Assembly: GCA_963768945.1 (NCBI GenBank)
Contig: CAVYJW010000008.1
Location: forward strand, 682,001 to 746,000
DNA from: RYN-230 sp963768945
Lineage (GTDB): Bacteria > Actinomycetota > Actinomycetes > Streptosporangiales > Streptosporangiaceae
Length of the DNA stretch: 64,000 bases
Direction of reading: 5' to 3'
Made by a program: the position numbers and the translations under genes. A model generated the notes under the pieces. It did not search any database, was not told the DNA's origin, and worked only from the letters and a program-made list of their open reading frames with translations. Positions 45,817 through 54,557 of this stretch are shown here, piece by piece. Position 1 is the first letter of the stretch. Every line of letters begins with the position of its first letter.

Positions 45817-46755
45817 TCAAAAATGATTCCATCCGGACAACCTCTCAGATCGCTGCGAATCCACCCATACTCCCTGACCTTCACGAACCCGACCCACGAC
45901 TGCCCAGCGCCCGGTCAGCGCGACCCCGGGCGGGAACGTCGCGACCAGGCCATGGTCCTCACCACCGGCCAGGATCCAGTCCAGCGGGTCATGGCCACCT
46001 AGTGCATCTGAAGCAGCACGCAAAGTGTTACTCACGGGCAACCGGGCGGCTGCCACGTCGATGCGGACACCGCTCTGCTCGGCCAGGTGCCCCAGGTCCT
46101 GCACCAGGCCGTCGCTGACGTCGATCATCGACGTGGCCCCGAGCCGGGCTGCCTCCGGCCCCGCGGCGTAGTCCGGGTGCGGCCAGCGGTGCGCGGCCAC
46201 CAACCCAGCGGGCTCGGTCAGCCCGGCCCGGAGCAGGGCCAGGCCGGCCGCGGAATGGCCGAGCACGCCCGACACGGCCACGAGGTCCCCGGCCCGGGCC
46301 CCAGAACGGGTGACGGGGGCCCGGCCCGCGAGGTCACCCAGCGCGGTCACCGCCAGCACGATCAGGGGCGCACCCGAGAGGTCCCCGCCGGCCACGGTGG
46401 CGCCGACCCGGGAGCACTCCTCGGCGAGCCCGGCCGCCATATCCTCGGCCCACGTCACGGGCAGGTCCCCGGGCGCCGCGAGGCCCACCAGGAGGGCGGT
46501 CGGGACCGCGCCCATGGCCGCGATGTCCGCGAGGTTCTGCGCCGCGGCCTTGCCGCCGATTTCCCGTGCGCACGACCAGTCCCGGCGGAAATGCCGGTCC
46601 TCCACGAGCAGATCGGTGCTGGCGACCACGCGACCGTCGGGCGCGGCGAGCACCGCGGCGTCGTCGCCGATGCCAATCAGGGTGCCGGGGGCCTGCGGGA
46701 GGCGGGCGGCCAGCGCCGCAATCAGCCCGAATTCACCCAGGTCCGAGACGGTGAT
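45817..46755 (-). CDS. thiL: thiamine-monophosphate kinase
   Basis: Phosphorylates TMP to TPP. Family features: GEFGLIAALAARLP, GIGDDAAVLAAPDG, STDLLVEDRHFRRDW, GGDLSGAPLIVLAV, MIDVSDGLVQDLGHL, GGEDHGLVATFP. Homologues begin about M-T-V-x-E-LGEF. Here the equivalent codon at 46755 is ATC, preceded by GGGAGGG four bases away, and no ATG, GTG or TTG lies nearby in frame. An ATG exists at 46851, but it adds 32 unrelated residues, overlaps the divergent gene's start, and lies upstream of a -10-like TACCCT (46786-46791). So either ATC is used, or the start is mutated or misread. Confidence 0.9.
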   Translation of the reverse strand: MTVSDLGEFGLIAALAARLPQAPGTLIGIGDDAAVLAAPDGRVVASTDLLVEDRHFRRDWSCAREIGGKAAAQNLADIAAMGAVPTALLVGLAAPGDLPVTWAEDMAAGLAEECSRVGATVAGGDLSGAPLIVLAVTALGDLAGRAPVTRSGARAGDLVAVSGVLGHSAAGLALLRAGLTEPAGLVAAHRWPHPDYAAGPEAARLGATSMIDVSDGLVQDLGHLAEQSGVRIDVAAARLPVSNTLRAASDALGGHDPLDWILAGGEDHGLVATFPPGVALTGRWAVVGRVREGQGVWVDSQRSERLSGWNHF

Positions 46756-46838
46756 GGGGCCCTCCCGGCTGCCGTACTTGAATTTAGGGTAGCGTGGCCC
46801 TTCCGGCCTAAGGCAATGAGGCCCCCCGGGGAGGACGC

Positions 46839-47072
46839 ATGGTCCAGGCATACATCCTCGTGCAGACCGAGGTGGGTAAAGCCGCCGACGTCGCTCGCCG
46901 CATCGCGGGCATCAAGGGGGTGACCCTCGCTGAGGACGTGACCGGGCCTTACGACGTGATCGTCCGGGCCGAGGCGGACAACGTGGATGACCTCGGGAAG
47001 CTCGTGGTCGCCCAGATCCAGGGTGTCGCCGGGATCACCAGGACCCTGACCTGCCCGATCGTGCACATCTAG
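46839..47072 (+). CDS. stand-alone Lrp/AsnC ligand-binding (RAM) domain protein
   Basis: 77 residues: MVQAYILVQTEVGKAADVAR, ITLAED-type VTLAEDVTGPYDVIVRAEAD, and a C-terminal strand TLTCPIVHI. This is the alpha-beta effector-binding domain of Lrp-type regulators without the DNA-binding half. Such single-domain proteins are common in actinobacteria next to thiL, and their ligand is unknown. GGGGAGG stands just upstream of the ATG. It is divergent from thiL. Confidence 0.92.
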   Translation: MVQAYILVQTEVGKAADVARRIAGIKGVTLAEDVTGPYDVIVRAEADNVDDLGKLVVAQIQGVAGITRTLTCPIVHI

Positions 47073-47200
47073 CTGCCCGCTCCCGGCCGCGCTGCCCACC
47101 TGGAACCCCGGGGCTTCCGGCATCTCCGCCAATCCGTGCGATCTGCCCGGATGAGCGGTATGACGCTGGGTACAAGGGGGGCAGCGAGGACAGGAGGGTC

Positions 47201-47560
47201 ATGATGTTCGAGGCGGGCGATATCCGGGAATGGCGCGGCCACGACGTGGTCGACGACGGTGGCCACAAGATCGGGTCGCTGGAGTCCGTGTACGTGGACA
47301 CCAGCACCGACCAGCCCGCCTTCGCCACGGTCACGGTCGGCCTGCCGACCCGGCACCGGCTGGTGTTCGTGCCCCTCGACGCGGCCACCGTGGGGCCGGG
47401 CTACCTCAAGGTCAACCATTCGCGCAGCCAGGTGAAGGGCGCGCCGTCCATCGACACCGACGGGGAACTCCCGGCTGGTGACGAGGAAGCCATCTTCAAG
47501 CACTACAACCTCGAATACCAGCCCGGAGCGAGCGGCGAGCGCCGTCTCGCCCGCCGCTGA
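47201..47560 (+). CDS. PRC-barrel domain protein
   Basis: 119 residues with a PRC-barrel (about 5-80): DIREWRGHDVVDDGGHKIGS, LESVYVDTSTDQPAFATVTV, HRLVFVPLDAATVGPGYL. A C-terminal stretch with ELPAGDEEAIFKHYNLEYQ is typical of actinobacterial stress-related PRC proteins. No membrane segment. CAGGAGG lies upstream. The next small membrane protein gene follows after 22 bases, so the two may be co-transcribed. Confidence 0.88.
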   Translation: MMFEAGDIREWRGHDVVDDGGHKIGSLESVYVDTSTDQPAFATVTVGLPTRHRLVFVPLDAATVGPGYLKVNHSRSQVKGAPSIDTDGELPAGDEEAIFKHYNLEYQPGASGERRLARR

Positions 47561-47582
47561 CCAGCTAGATCGGAGTCATCGG

Positions 47583-47753
47583 ATGGTGCTGTTCTTGCTG
47601 CTGGTCATCGCGGCCATCGCGCTGGGAATCGTCGGCGTGGTCGTGAAGGGCCTGTTCTACCTGCTGATCATCGGCATCGTGGTCATCCTCGTGGACCTCA
47701 TCCTGATCGGGGTGCGGATGGGTCGCCAGCGCCGGCGCCGCGTAACCCGCTAA
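47583..47753 (+). CDS. small hydrophobic membrane protein
   Basis: 56 residues from ATG 47583. Two adjacent hydrophobic segments (LFLLLVIAAIALGIVGVVV and LFYLLIIGIVVILVDLILIG) are followed by a basic tail RMGRQRRRRVTR, which should face the cytosol. This is a common unassigned actinobacterial type. The larger open frame beginning at 47478 overlaps the PRC gene and is not used. Confidence 0.8.
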   Translation: MVLFLLLVIAAIALGIVGVVVKGLFYLLIIGIVVILVDLILIGVRMGRQRRRRVTR

Positions 47754-47779
47754 GGCGCCGCGTGCCCCGGTGAGGCGCC

Positions 47780-48472
47780 TTACCCGGCCAGGCGCCTCAC
47801 CGGGTAAGCGGCTAAGCGGCCGCAGCGGATCTGCGCGGCCAGTTCCGCGGTGCGCGGGCCCACCCCCAGGCCGATCGCGTTCTGCAGGTCGGCCGGAGTG
47901 TCAACGTCGCAGCGCAGGCTGGGCACATCGGCCAGCACGATCTCCGCGGCGCCACCATCCCGGTAGCGCGCCGCCGACCCCGGGCCATACCGGGGCCGGA
48001 ACGCGGCCCCCGGCCGCACCGCGTACAGCGTGGTACCCGAGCCCTCCGCATCGGCGATGAACGCCTCCGGCCACTGCGCCGCCGCCTGGAGCCCCCGGCC
48101 GAGTTCTGCGGGCCGCAGCGCGGGCAGGTCGGCGGCCAGTGCCGCGGTGCCGCAGTCGGGCCTGGCGGCCACGGCCACGGCCGCGCCGTGCGTGAGCGCG
48201 GGGTTGAGCCCGGCGTCCGGCTCGTCGGCGATCACCCGGGCGCCCAGGGCACCCAGCGTGGTGGCGGCCGCCGGGTCGTCCGTCACGACGACGACCGCGG
48301 CCACCGCGGGGCAGGCGGCGGCGGCGCGGACCGTGTCCGCCGCCATGGCCAGCGCCAGCTCGGAGCGGGCGGGCCCGGCCAGGCCGGCCAGCCGCGATTT
48401 GGCGCGGGCAAGTACCTTGACGGGGATCACCACTGACCAGGTGAGCGGCATCTCGGTCACACCGGCGACCAT
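47780..48472 (-). CDS. cofC: 2-phospho-L-lactate (or PEP) guanylyltransferase
   Basis: Activates the side-chain precursor in coenzyme F420 synthesis. About 230 residues from ATG 48472 (ATG 48451 or GTG 48460 are alternatives). Core: WSVVIPVKVLARAKSRLAGL, VVVVTDDPAAATTLGALGA, GLNPALTHGA, LAADLPALRP, DVDTPADLQNAI. The open frame continues upstream through the antisense of plsC, but only this part has family sequence. The C-terminal 20 residues are extra. It is convergent with the small membrane protein gene and divergent from plsC. Confidence 0.92.
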   Translation of the reverse strand: MVAGVTEMPLTWSVVIPVKVLARAKSRLAGLAGPARSELALAMAADTVRAAAACPAVAAVVVVTDDPAAATTLGALGARVIADEPDAGLNPALTHGAAVAVAARPDCGTAALAADLPALRPAELGRGLQAAAQWPEAFIADAEGSGTTLYAVRPGAAFRPRYGPGSAARYRDGGAAEIVLADVPSLRCDVDTPADLQNAIGLGVGPRTAELAAQIRCGRLAAYPVRRLAG

Positions 48473-48548
48473 ACTGTGCTCAGCCACGGGCGCGTGATCG
48501 GGGCGCAGCGGCATCGGACGTAGCGGCAGTGCTGTCGCGGCGGGCCTG

Positions 48549-48600
48549 CCCCGGCAGGGTTGCCCCGGCAGGGTTGCCCCGGCAGGGTTGCCCCGGCGGC
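48549..48600. repeat. 14-bp tandem repeat upstream of plsC
   Basis: Three exact units of CCCCGGCAGGGTTG (48549-48590) and a partial fourth, in the cofC-plsC divergent region. It lies where promoters of one or both genes would be expected. Confidence 0.85.
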
Positions 48601-48658
48601 GCCTGCCTCGGGGGGGTCTGCCTCGACAGGGCCAGGGCGGAACGGGAGACTGACTGCG

Positions 48659-49582
48659 ATGACGAGCACCCTGGGCGGGAGATCCCCCGATCGACCGGGC
48701 AGGACCGAGGAGCGGGTGGCAGCGATGAGCAGGCGGCAGGGCCGGCGTTACTCCCAGGCCTGGCGGAACGGCACCAAGGTCGTGCTGCCCCCGCTGATCA
48801 AGTCGGTGATGAAGCGGGACTGGGAGGGCTACCAGCACTTCCCCCGCGAGGGCGGCATGATCGTGGCCGCGAACCACCTGTCCTACGCGGACTGGCCCGC
48901 GATGTCCCTGTACGTGCACGAAGCAGGCCGGTATCCCGCGTTCATGATCAAGTCGTCCGCGTTCGACGTGAAGCTCATCGGGCCGTTCCTGCGCGTGCTC
49001 GGCCAGCTTCCCGTGTACCGGGGGCAGGCCGACGCGGCCCTCGTCCTCAAGGACGGCGAGCAGGCCCTGGCCGCCGGCGAGTGCCTGATCATCTACCCGG
49101 AGGGCACCGCCACCCGCGACCCCGGCGGCTGGCCGATGCTGGCCAAGACCGGGGTGGCCCGGATGGCGCTGACCACCGGGGTGCCGGTGGTGCCGGTCGC
49201 CCAGTGGGGCGCGCAGGAGATCCTGCCCTACGGCTCCACCCGGCCCCACCTGATGCCCCGCAGGTGCGTGCGGATGCTGGCCGGCCCGCCCGTTGACCTG
49301 AGCGATTTCGAGGGCAAGCCGCTGAACCGGGAGGTGCTCCGGGCCGCGACCAACGCGATCATGGGGGACGTCACCGGGCTGCTGGCCGAGCTCCGCGGCG
49401 AGCAGGCCCCCGCCGCGCCCTACGATCCGGCCGCCGCGCGCCGCGCCGCGCGCGACACGCCCTCGAGCCCGCACGCGCCCGCTGCGACGGCCGCCCCGCC
49501 TCCCGCCGCTACCCCCGAGAACCTTGATTCCGCAACGAAGACCGCCCCGGGCGACGGCTCCCGCGAGGCGACGCAACCGTGA
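48659..49582 (+). CDS. plsC: 1-acyl-sn-glycerol-3-phosphate acyltransferase (PlsC family)
   Basis: Phosphatidate synthesis. 307 residues from ATG 48659, or 285 from ATG 48725 (MSRRQGRRYSQAW), which may be the real start. Acyltransferase blocks: NHLSYADWPAMS (NHxxxxD, block I), SSAFDVKLIGPFL, YPEGTATRD (block III), and VPVVPVAQWGAQE (block IV). The C-terminal 60 residues are Pro/Ala-rich. The stop overlaps the gpsA GTG. The gpsA partner makes the glycerol-3-phosphate backbone. Confidence 0.93.
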   Translation: MTSTLGGRSPDRPGRTEERVAAMSRRQGRRYSQAWRNGTKVVLPPLIKSVMKRDWEGYQHFPREGGMIVAANHLSYADWPAMSLYVHEAGRYPAFMIKSSAFDVKLIGPFLRVLGQLPVYRGQADAALVLKDGEQALAAGECLIIYPEGTATRDPGGWPMLAKTGVARMALTTGVPVVPVAQWGAQEILPYGSTRPHLMPRRCVRMLAGPPVDLSDFEGKPLNREVLRAATNAIMGDVTGLLAELRGEQAPAAPYDPAAARRAARDTPSSPHAPAATAAPPPAATPENLDSATKTAPGDGSREATQP

Positions 49583-50583
49583 GGGCGGCGGTCATGGGTG
49601 CCGGCATGTGGGGCACCACGTTCGCCCAGGTGCTCTGCGACGCGGGCACCCCGGTCACGCTGTGGGGGCGGCGGCCGGACCTGGTCGCGACGATCAATGC
49701 GCGGCGCGAGAACCCGGATTACCTGCCGGGAATCACACTGCCGGCGGAGCTGACCGCCAGCGCCGAGGCGGCCCGGGTGCTGGACGGGGCGGACCTGGTC
49801 GTGCTGGCCGTGCCCGCCCAGACGCTGCGCCATCATCTGGGCACCTGGCACGACCTGCTGCCCCCGGGCGCGGCCTTCGTCAGCCTGATGAAGGGGATCG
49901 AGCTGGGCACCCGGGAGCGGATGAGCGAGGTGATCGCCGACGTGACCGGGGCCGGCCCGGACCGGATCGCGGTCATCAGCGGGCCGAACCTGGCCCGCGA
50001 GATCGCTGAGCGCCAGCACGCCGCCACCGTGGTCGCGTGCGCGGACGACACGCTGGCCAAGCGCCTACAGCAGGACTGCCACACGCCGTACTTCCGGCCC
50101 TATACCAACCCGGACGTGATCGGCTGCGAGCTGGGCGGCGCCGTCAAGAACGTGATCGCGCTCGGGGTCGGGATCGCGGTCGGCATGGGCTGCGGCGACA
50201 ACACCCGGGCCACCCTCATCACCCGGGGGCTGGCCGAGATCACCCGCCTCGGCGCCGCGCTCGGTGCGGACGAGTACACGTTCGCCGGGCTGGCCGGGCT
50301 CGGTGACCTGGTCGCCACCTGCAGCTCGCCGCTGTCGCGGAACCGGGCGTTCGGCGAGATGCTGGGCCGGGGCATGGCGGTGGCCGACGTGGCCGCGGTC
50401 ACCACCCAGGTCGCCGAGGGCGCCAAGTCGGCGGAGCCGATCCTGGATCTGGCCCGCAGCCATGCCGTGGAGATGCCCATCACCGAGGTGGTGGTGGGGG
50501 TGATGCACGGCCGGGTCACCCTGGGGCAGGCCGCGATGCTGCTCACCTCCCGCTCGGCCAAACCGGAGCGTTATGGCGTCTGA
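49579..50583 (+). CDS. gpsA: glycerol-3-phosphate dehydrogenase [NAD(P)+]
   Basis: Reduces DHAP to sn-glycerol-3-phosphate for lipids. 334 residues from GTG 49579, overlapping the plsC stop. NAD motif GAGMWGTTFA, catalytic Lys in ELGGAVKNVIALGVGI, SLMKGIELGT, SGPNLAREIAERQ, FAGLAGLGDLVATCSSPLSRNR. Family length, no anomaly. It overlaps the next gene's start by about 10 bases. Confidence 0.97.
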   Translation: MRAAVMGAGMWGTTFAQVLCDAGTPVTLWGRRPDLVATINARRENPDYLPGITLPAELTASAEAARVLDGADLVVLAVPAQTLRHHLGTWHDLLPPGAAFVSLMKGIELGTRERMSEVIADVTGAGPDRIAVISGPNLAREIAERQHAATVVACADDTLAKRLQQDCHTPYFRPYTNPDVIGCELGGAVKNVIALGVGIAVGMGCGDNTRATLITRGLAEITRLGAALGADEYTFAGLAGLGDLVATCSSPLSRNRAFGEMLGRGMAVADVAAVTTQVAEGAKSAEPILDLARSHAVEMPITEVVVGVMHGRVTLGQAAMLLTSRSAKPERYGV

Positions 50584-52103
50584 CCAGCCGGCCGAGGGCC
50601 GGCCCGAGGACTCCGTCACGCCCGGTCCCGCTGGCTCCTCCGCGGTGGGGAATGGCCGCCCGCTGGGCGAGAACACCCGCGCGGTCCACCTGCCGCAGGC
50701 GCCGGTGCCGGCGCAGCAGCCGTTCGGCACGCCCATCTACCGCACCGCGGCCTTCGCGTTCTCCTCCAGCGCCGAGTACGCGGCGCTGCTGAACGGGGAC
50801 ACCGCGGGCTACAGCTACAGCCGGATCGACAACCCCACCGCGGACGCGTTCGCCATCGCGGTCGCCGCGCTGGAGGGCCAGCGGCTGCCCGGGGCGACCG
50901 TGGCCCAGGCCTTCGCGTCCGGGATGGCCGCCATCAGCACCGTGTTCTGGGCCTTCACCGGCTCGGGCGCGCACGTGGTGGCTCCGGCCGCCGTATACGG
51001 GGGCACCTACGGGTTCCTGCGCCACGTGGCGGCCAGGTTCGGGGTGCAGGCGGATTTCGTGGACATGACCGATCTGGATCAGGTGCGTGCGGCGCTGCGG
51101 CCGGAGACCAGGATCGTGTACGCGGAGACGCTGGCCAACCCGACGACGGCCGTGGCCGACCTGCCCGCCCTGGCCGAGATCGCGCACCGCCAGGGCGCCC
51201 TGCTGGTGGTGGACTCCACCCTGGCGCCCCCCGTGGTGTGCCAGGCCGCTGGAACACGGCGCGGACCTGGTGCTGCATTCGGCGACCAAATACCTCGGCG
51301 GCCACTCGGACGCGACCGGCGGGGTGGTGGCCGGGGCGCCCGGGCTGATCGCCCCGCTCCGCGCGGTCCGCATCGACACCGGCGGCTTCCTCGCTCCTGA
51401 CGAGGCGTTCCTGCTCCGCCGCGGGCTGGAGACGCTGCCGCTGCGGGTGCGCCGCCAGTGCTCCACCGCGATGCTGTTCGCCGCCGCGGTGGCCAGGCAC
51501 CCCGCGGTCCGCAGCGTGGACTACCCCGGCCTGGCGGGGCATCCGGGGCACGAGACCGCGATCCGGCTGTTCGACGCGGGACCGGAGGGCACCCGCTTCG
51601 GCGCGATCGTCACCGTGACCCCGCGTGGCGGCCGGCAGGCCGGGTACGAACTGGCGGACCGGCTTCGTGTCGGCCAGGTGGCCACGTCGCTGGGGGGCAC
51701 CCACACCAAGGTCAGCCACGTGGCCTCCACGACTCACCGGCAGTTCGACGACGCCGCCCTCGCGGCCGCCGGGATGGATCCGGGGGCGGTCCGGTTCTCG
51801 ATCGGCCTGGAGGACGGCGAGGACCTGATCGCGGACGTTCACCAGGCCCTGGACACGCTGGCGGAGCAAGCCCGGGGGGACGACCCCCCGGAACCCCCCG
51901 CGAGTCGCCGGCCCGGCGAGGACACGCCTCCGGCGCGCCCCCCCTCGCCAGCAGTGCCAGCCCGGGGGGACAACCCCCCGGAACCCCCCGCGAGTCGCCG
52001 GCCCGGCGAGGACACGCCTCCGGCGCGCCCCCCCTCGCCAGCGAGGGGCAGGACGGAAGCAGAGGATTCGGCGGGGCCACGGGGTTGGGCAGCCGGGGGT
52101 TGA
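50573..52103 (+). CDS. Cys/Met-metabolism PLP-dependent enzyme (MetB/MetY type), frameshifted
   Basis: Trans-sulfuration family (cystathionine gamma-synthase or lyase, or O-acylhomoserine sulfhydrylase). The first part reads TAAFAFSSSAEYAALLNGD, SYSRIDNPTADAF, FASGMAAISTVFWAF and YAETLANPTTAVADLPALA in one frame to about 51240. The PLP-lysine region HSATKYLGGHSDATGG and the rest continue one frame over. One base seems to be missing near 51240 (after TGTGC). The C-terminus shows GTHTKVSHVASTTHRQFDD and FSIGLEDGEDLIADVHQAL, then a Pro/Arg-rich tail built from a 90-bp duplication. The exact substrate cannot be told. It lies in a plsC-gpsA-PLP-ddl run. Confidence 0.85.
51871..52048. repeat. 90-bp-offset direct duplication ending in a hairpin
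   Basis: The segment beginning CCCGGGGGGACGACCCCCCG at 51871 recurs at 51961 nearly unchanged for about 80 bases. The second copy ends in the inverted repeat CCCCTCGC-CA-GCGAGGGG (52031-52048). The stretch codes for a PPEPPASRRPGEDTPPARPP tail repeated twice in the PLP enzyme frame. It is followed by 14-16-base CAGCCGGGGGTTG-like repeats up to 52135. Confidence 0.85.
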
Positions 52104-52152
52104 ACAGCCGGGGGTCGGACAGCCGAGGGTTCGGCAGCAGAGAGGAGCGGGC

Positions 52153-53361
52153 GTGAACCAGGAACGCAAGACCCGTGTCGCGGTCGTGTTTGGCGGCCGG
52201 GGCCCGGAGCACGCGATCTCGTGCGCGAGCGGCGGGACGGTGCTGGCCAGCATCGACCGGGACCGCTACGACGTCGTCCCGGTCGGCATCCTGCCCGACG
52301 GCCGGTGGGTGCTGACCGCGGACGAGCCCGGGCGGCTGGCTATCACCGACGGCCAGCTGCCGTCGGTCGAGGCGGTCGCCGAGCAGGGAGGCCAGGTGAC
52401 GCCGTGGGCCGCGGGCCCCGCTCGTCCAGAACCCGGCGCGCTGACCACCGCCAGGCCCGGGGCCATCCCCGGCGAGCTGGGCGAGGTGGACGTGGTCCTG
52501 CCCATGCTGCACGGTCCCTTCGGGGAGGACGGCACCATGCAGGGCCTCCTGGAGATGGCGGGCGTCCGCTACGTCGGCGCGGGCGTGCTGGCCAGCGCGG
52601 TCAGCATGGACAAGGAGTACATGAAGCTGATCTTCAAGGCGAAGGGGCTGCCGGTGGGCCCGTTCGTCGTGGTCCGCGACCGGGACTGGCCCGAGGCGGA
52701 CAGCGGCGGGTCCGCGGCGGCGGCCGTCCCCTCAGGAGGCACGGCGGCGGCCGCCCTGTCCGCCGAGACCGAGCGCAAGCGGGTGCTGGACGCGATCGGC
52801 GAGCTGGGCTGGCCGGTGTTCGTCAAGCCGGCCCGCGGGGGCTCCAGCATCGGCACGTCCCGGGCGGATAACCTGGCCGGGCTGTACGAGGCGATCGGGA
52901 CCGCGCGGCGCTACGACCGCAAGATCCTGGTGGAGAAGGCCATCCCCGGGCGGGAGATCGAGTGCGCCGTGCTGGAGGGGCTGGACGGGGCGTCCCCGGA
53001 CACCAGCATGCCCGGGCAGCTGATGGTGGACGGCGGCGAGGAGTTCTTCGACTTCGAGGCCAAGTACTTGGACGACGCGAACGGGATGGAGATCCCGGCC
53101 CCGATCCCCGCCAATCACCTGGAGGAGGTGCGCCGCCTGGCGGCCGCGGCGTTCGAGGCGGTGTCCTGCGAAGGACTGGCCCGGGTGGACTTCTTCTACA
53201 CGCCGGCCGGTGAGATCGTGCTCAACGAGATCAATACGATGCCCGGAATGACCGCCGCCTCGTACTTTCCCAAAATGTGGGCGGCCAGCGGGTTTTCGTT
53301 GCGGGATCTTATTGATCGCCTGATCACCACGGCGCTGCGGAAGCCCCCCGGCCTGCGCTAG
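52153..53361 (+). CDS. ddl: D-alanine--D-alanine ligase
   Basis: Peptidoglycan precursor synthesis. 402 residues from GTG 52153 with GAGGAG upstream. ATP-grasp enzyme: VAVVFGGRGPEHAISCASG, MLHGPFGEDGTMQGLLEMAG, SMDKEYMKLIFKAKGLP, FVKPARGGSSIGTS, EIECAVLEG, RVDFFYTPAGEIVLNEINTMPGMT-type. An Ala/Gly-rich insert (about 180-205, SGGSAAAAVPSGGTAAAAL) separates the first two domains. Confidence 0.97.
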   Translation: MNQERKTRVAVVFGGRGPEHAISCASGGTVLASIDRDRYDVVPVGILPDGRWVLTADEPGRLAITDGQLPSVEAVAEQGGQVTPWAAGPARPEPGALTTARPGAIPGELGEVDVVLPMLHGPFGEDGTMQGLLEMAGVRYVGAGVLASAVSMDKEYMKLIFKAKGLPVGPFVVVRDRDWPEADSGGSAAAAVPSGGTAAAALSAETERKRVLDAIGELGWPVFVKPARGGSSIGTSRADNLAGLYEAIGTARRYDRKILVEKAIPGREIECAVLEGLDGASPDTSMPGQLMVDGGEEFFDFEAKYLDDANGMEIPAPIPANHLEEVRRLAAAAFEAVSCEGLARVDFFYTPAGEIVLNEINTMPGMTAASYFPKMWAASGFSLRDLIDRLITTALRKPPGLR

Positions 53362-53393
53362 CAGGCTGGCCCCGGAGTACCTGGCTTTATACG

Positions 53394-53439
53394 TGATCAT
53401 GGGATTGGTGCCGGCAGAGCGGCACCAATCCCATGATCA
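53394..53439. terminator. bidirectional terminator between ddl and hup
   Basis: Perfect 19-base inverted repeat: TGATCATGGGATTGGTGCC (53394-53412) and its complement (53421-53439), with an 8-base loop. It lies between the convergent ddl and hup ends and would stop transcription from both sides. Confidence 0.85.
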
Positions 53440-53455
53440 TGAACTTAGGGCCGGA

Positions 53456-53758
53456 TTAGCGCTTCCTCGTGGCCGCGGCCTTCTTCTCGCCGTTCACGAC
53501 CGCCTTGAAGTCGGCGCCCGCACGGAACTTGGGCACCGACGACTTGGGCACCTTGATGGTGGCGCCAGTGGCGGGGTTGCGGGCGGTGCGAGCCGGGCGG
53601 ACGGCCTTTTCGAACACGCCGAACCCGGTAATTGCGACCTTGTCACCCTTGGCGACGGTGTGCTGAATGGTGTCCAGCACCGCGTTAACGGCCTCGGTCG
53701 CGGTCTTCTTGTCCCCCAGCCGGCCGGAGATCGCATCGATCAGGTCACGCTTGTTCAT
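53456..53758 (-). CDS. hup: nucleoid protein HU
   Basis: 100 residues. MNKRDLIDAISGRLGDKKTA, VAITGFGVFEKAVRPARTAR and NPATGATIKVPKSSVPKFRAG are the DNA-bending HU fold and arm. The tail is short and Lys/Arg-rich (VVNGEKKAAATRKR), unlike the long Lys/Ala-rich tail of the second actinobacterial HU. This is therefore the short form. AGGAGTGATTC precedes the ATG. Confidence 0.97.
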   Translation of the reverse strand: MNKRDLIDAISGRLGDKKTATEAVNAVLDTIQHTVAKGDKVAITGFGVFEKAVRPARTARNPATGATIKVPKSSVPKFRAGADFKAVVNGEKKAAATRKR

Positions 53759-53927
53759 GAATCACTCCTGCGGTTCCCCCACGGGAGGTCGCGCGGACAG
53801 GGAGCCGTAGTCGCGACCTCTGACCTGCTTGAAATTAGGCGATCCAGCGCTGGGGCACAATCACCCCAGCGCAAAATCCCGGCGTGTCGGCCTCCGGACG
53901 CCCGAATTTCCTGGCCTGAGGGGGCTT

Positions 53928-54542
53928 TCAGGCCACCGCGTCAGCCGTGGGCAGCCACTGCGGCCGGCGCTCCTCGAAACTGGTGATCTCATCTGCATAA
54001 CGCAGGGTGAGTGAGATGTCGTCGAGGCCTTCCATCAGGCGCCACCGCGTGTAATCGTCGATATCGAATGGCGCACTGAGTTCCACGGGGCCGCCGGGGG
54101 CGGACACGCGCACTTCCCGGGCAGCCAGATCCACGGTGACCTCGGTGTCCGGAGTTACCTCGAGTGCGTCCTGCAATGACTCCGCGAATTCCGCGGAAAC
54201 GCGGACCGGGAGCAGACCGGCCTTTGTCGCGTTATTGCGGAAAATGTCACCGAAGCGAGCGGAGATGACGGCCCGGAAGCCGTAATCACTGAGTGCCCAG
54301 ACCGCGTGCTCACGGGATGATCCGATCCCGAAATCGGGGCCCGCCACGAGGATCGTTGCGCCGTCCGCGACGGGCTGATTGAGGACGAATTCGGGATCCG
54401 CCCGCCAGGCCGCGAATAGGCCGTCGGCGAATCCGATGCGGCTGACCCGCTTCAGGTATTCGGCCGGGATGATCTGGTCGGTGTCGACATTGCTCCGGCG
54501 CAGCGGGATCGCGCGGCCGGTGTGCGTGGTGAAAGGCTCCAT
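53928..54542 (-). CDS. leuD: 3-isopropylmalate dehydratase small subunit
   Basis: With LeuC converts 2- to 3-isopropylmalate in leucine synthesis. 204 residues: MEPFTTHTGRAIPLRRSNVD, TDQIIPAEYLKRVSR, GPDFGIGSSREHAVWAL, RFGDIFRNNATKAGLLPV. Family length, 15 bases downstream of leuC, clearly one operon. Confidence 0.97.
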   Translation of the reverse strand: MEPFTTHTGRAIPLRRSNVDTDQIIPAEYLKRVSRIGFADGLFAAWRADPEFVLNQPVADGATILVAGPDFGIGSSREHAVWALSDYGFRAVISARFGDIFRNNATKAGLLPVRVSAEFAESLQDALEVTPDTEVTVDLAAREVRVSAPGGPVELSAPFDIDDYTRWRLMEGLDDISLTLRYADEITSFEERRPQWLPTADAVA

Positions 54543-54557
54543 GGTGCTGTCTCCCGG

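Noticed and set aside
48451..49576. Extension of cofC to a 600-residue protein
   Set aside because: The upstream part is antisense to plsC and lacks family sequence. CofC proteins are about 210-230 residues.
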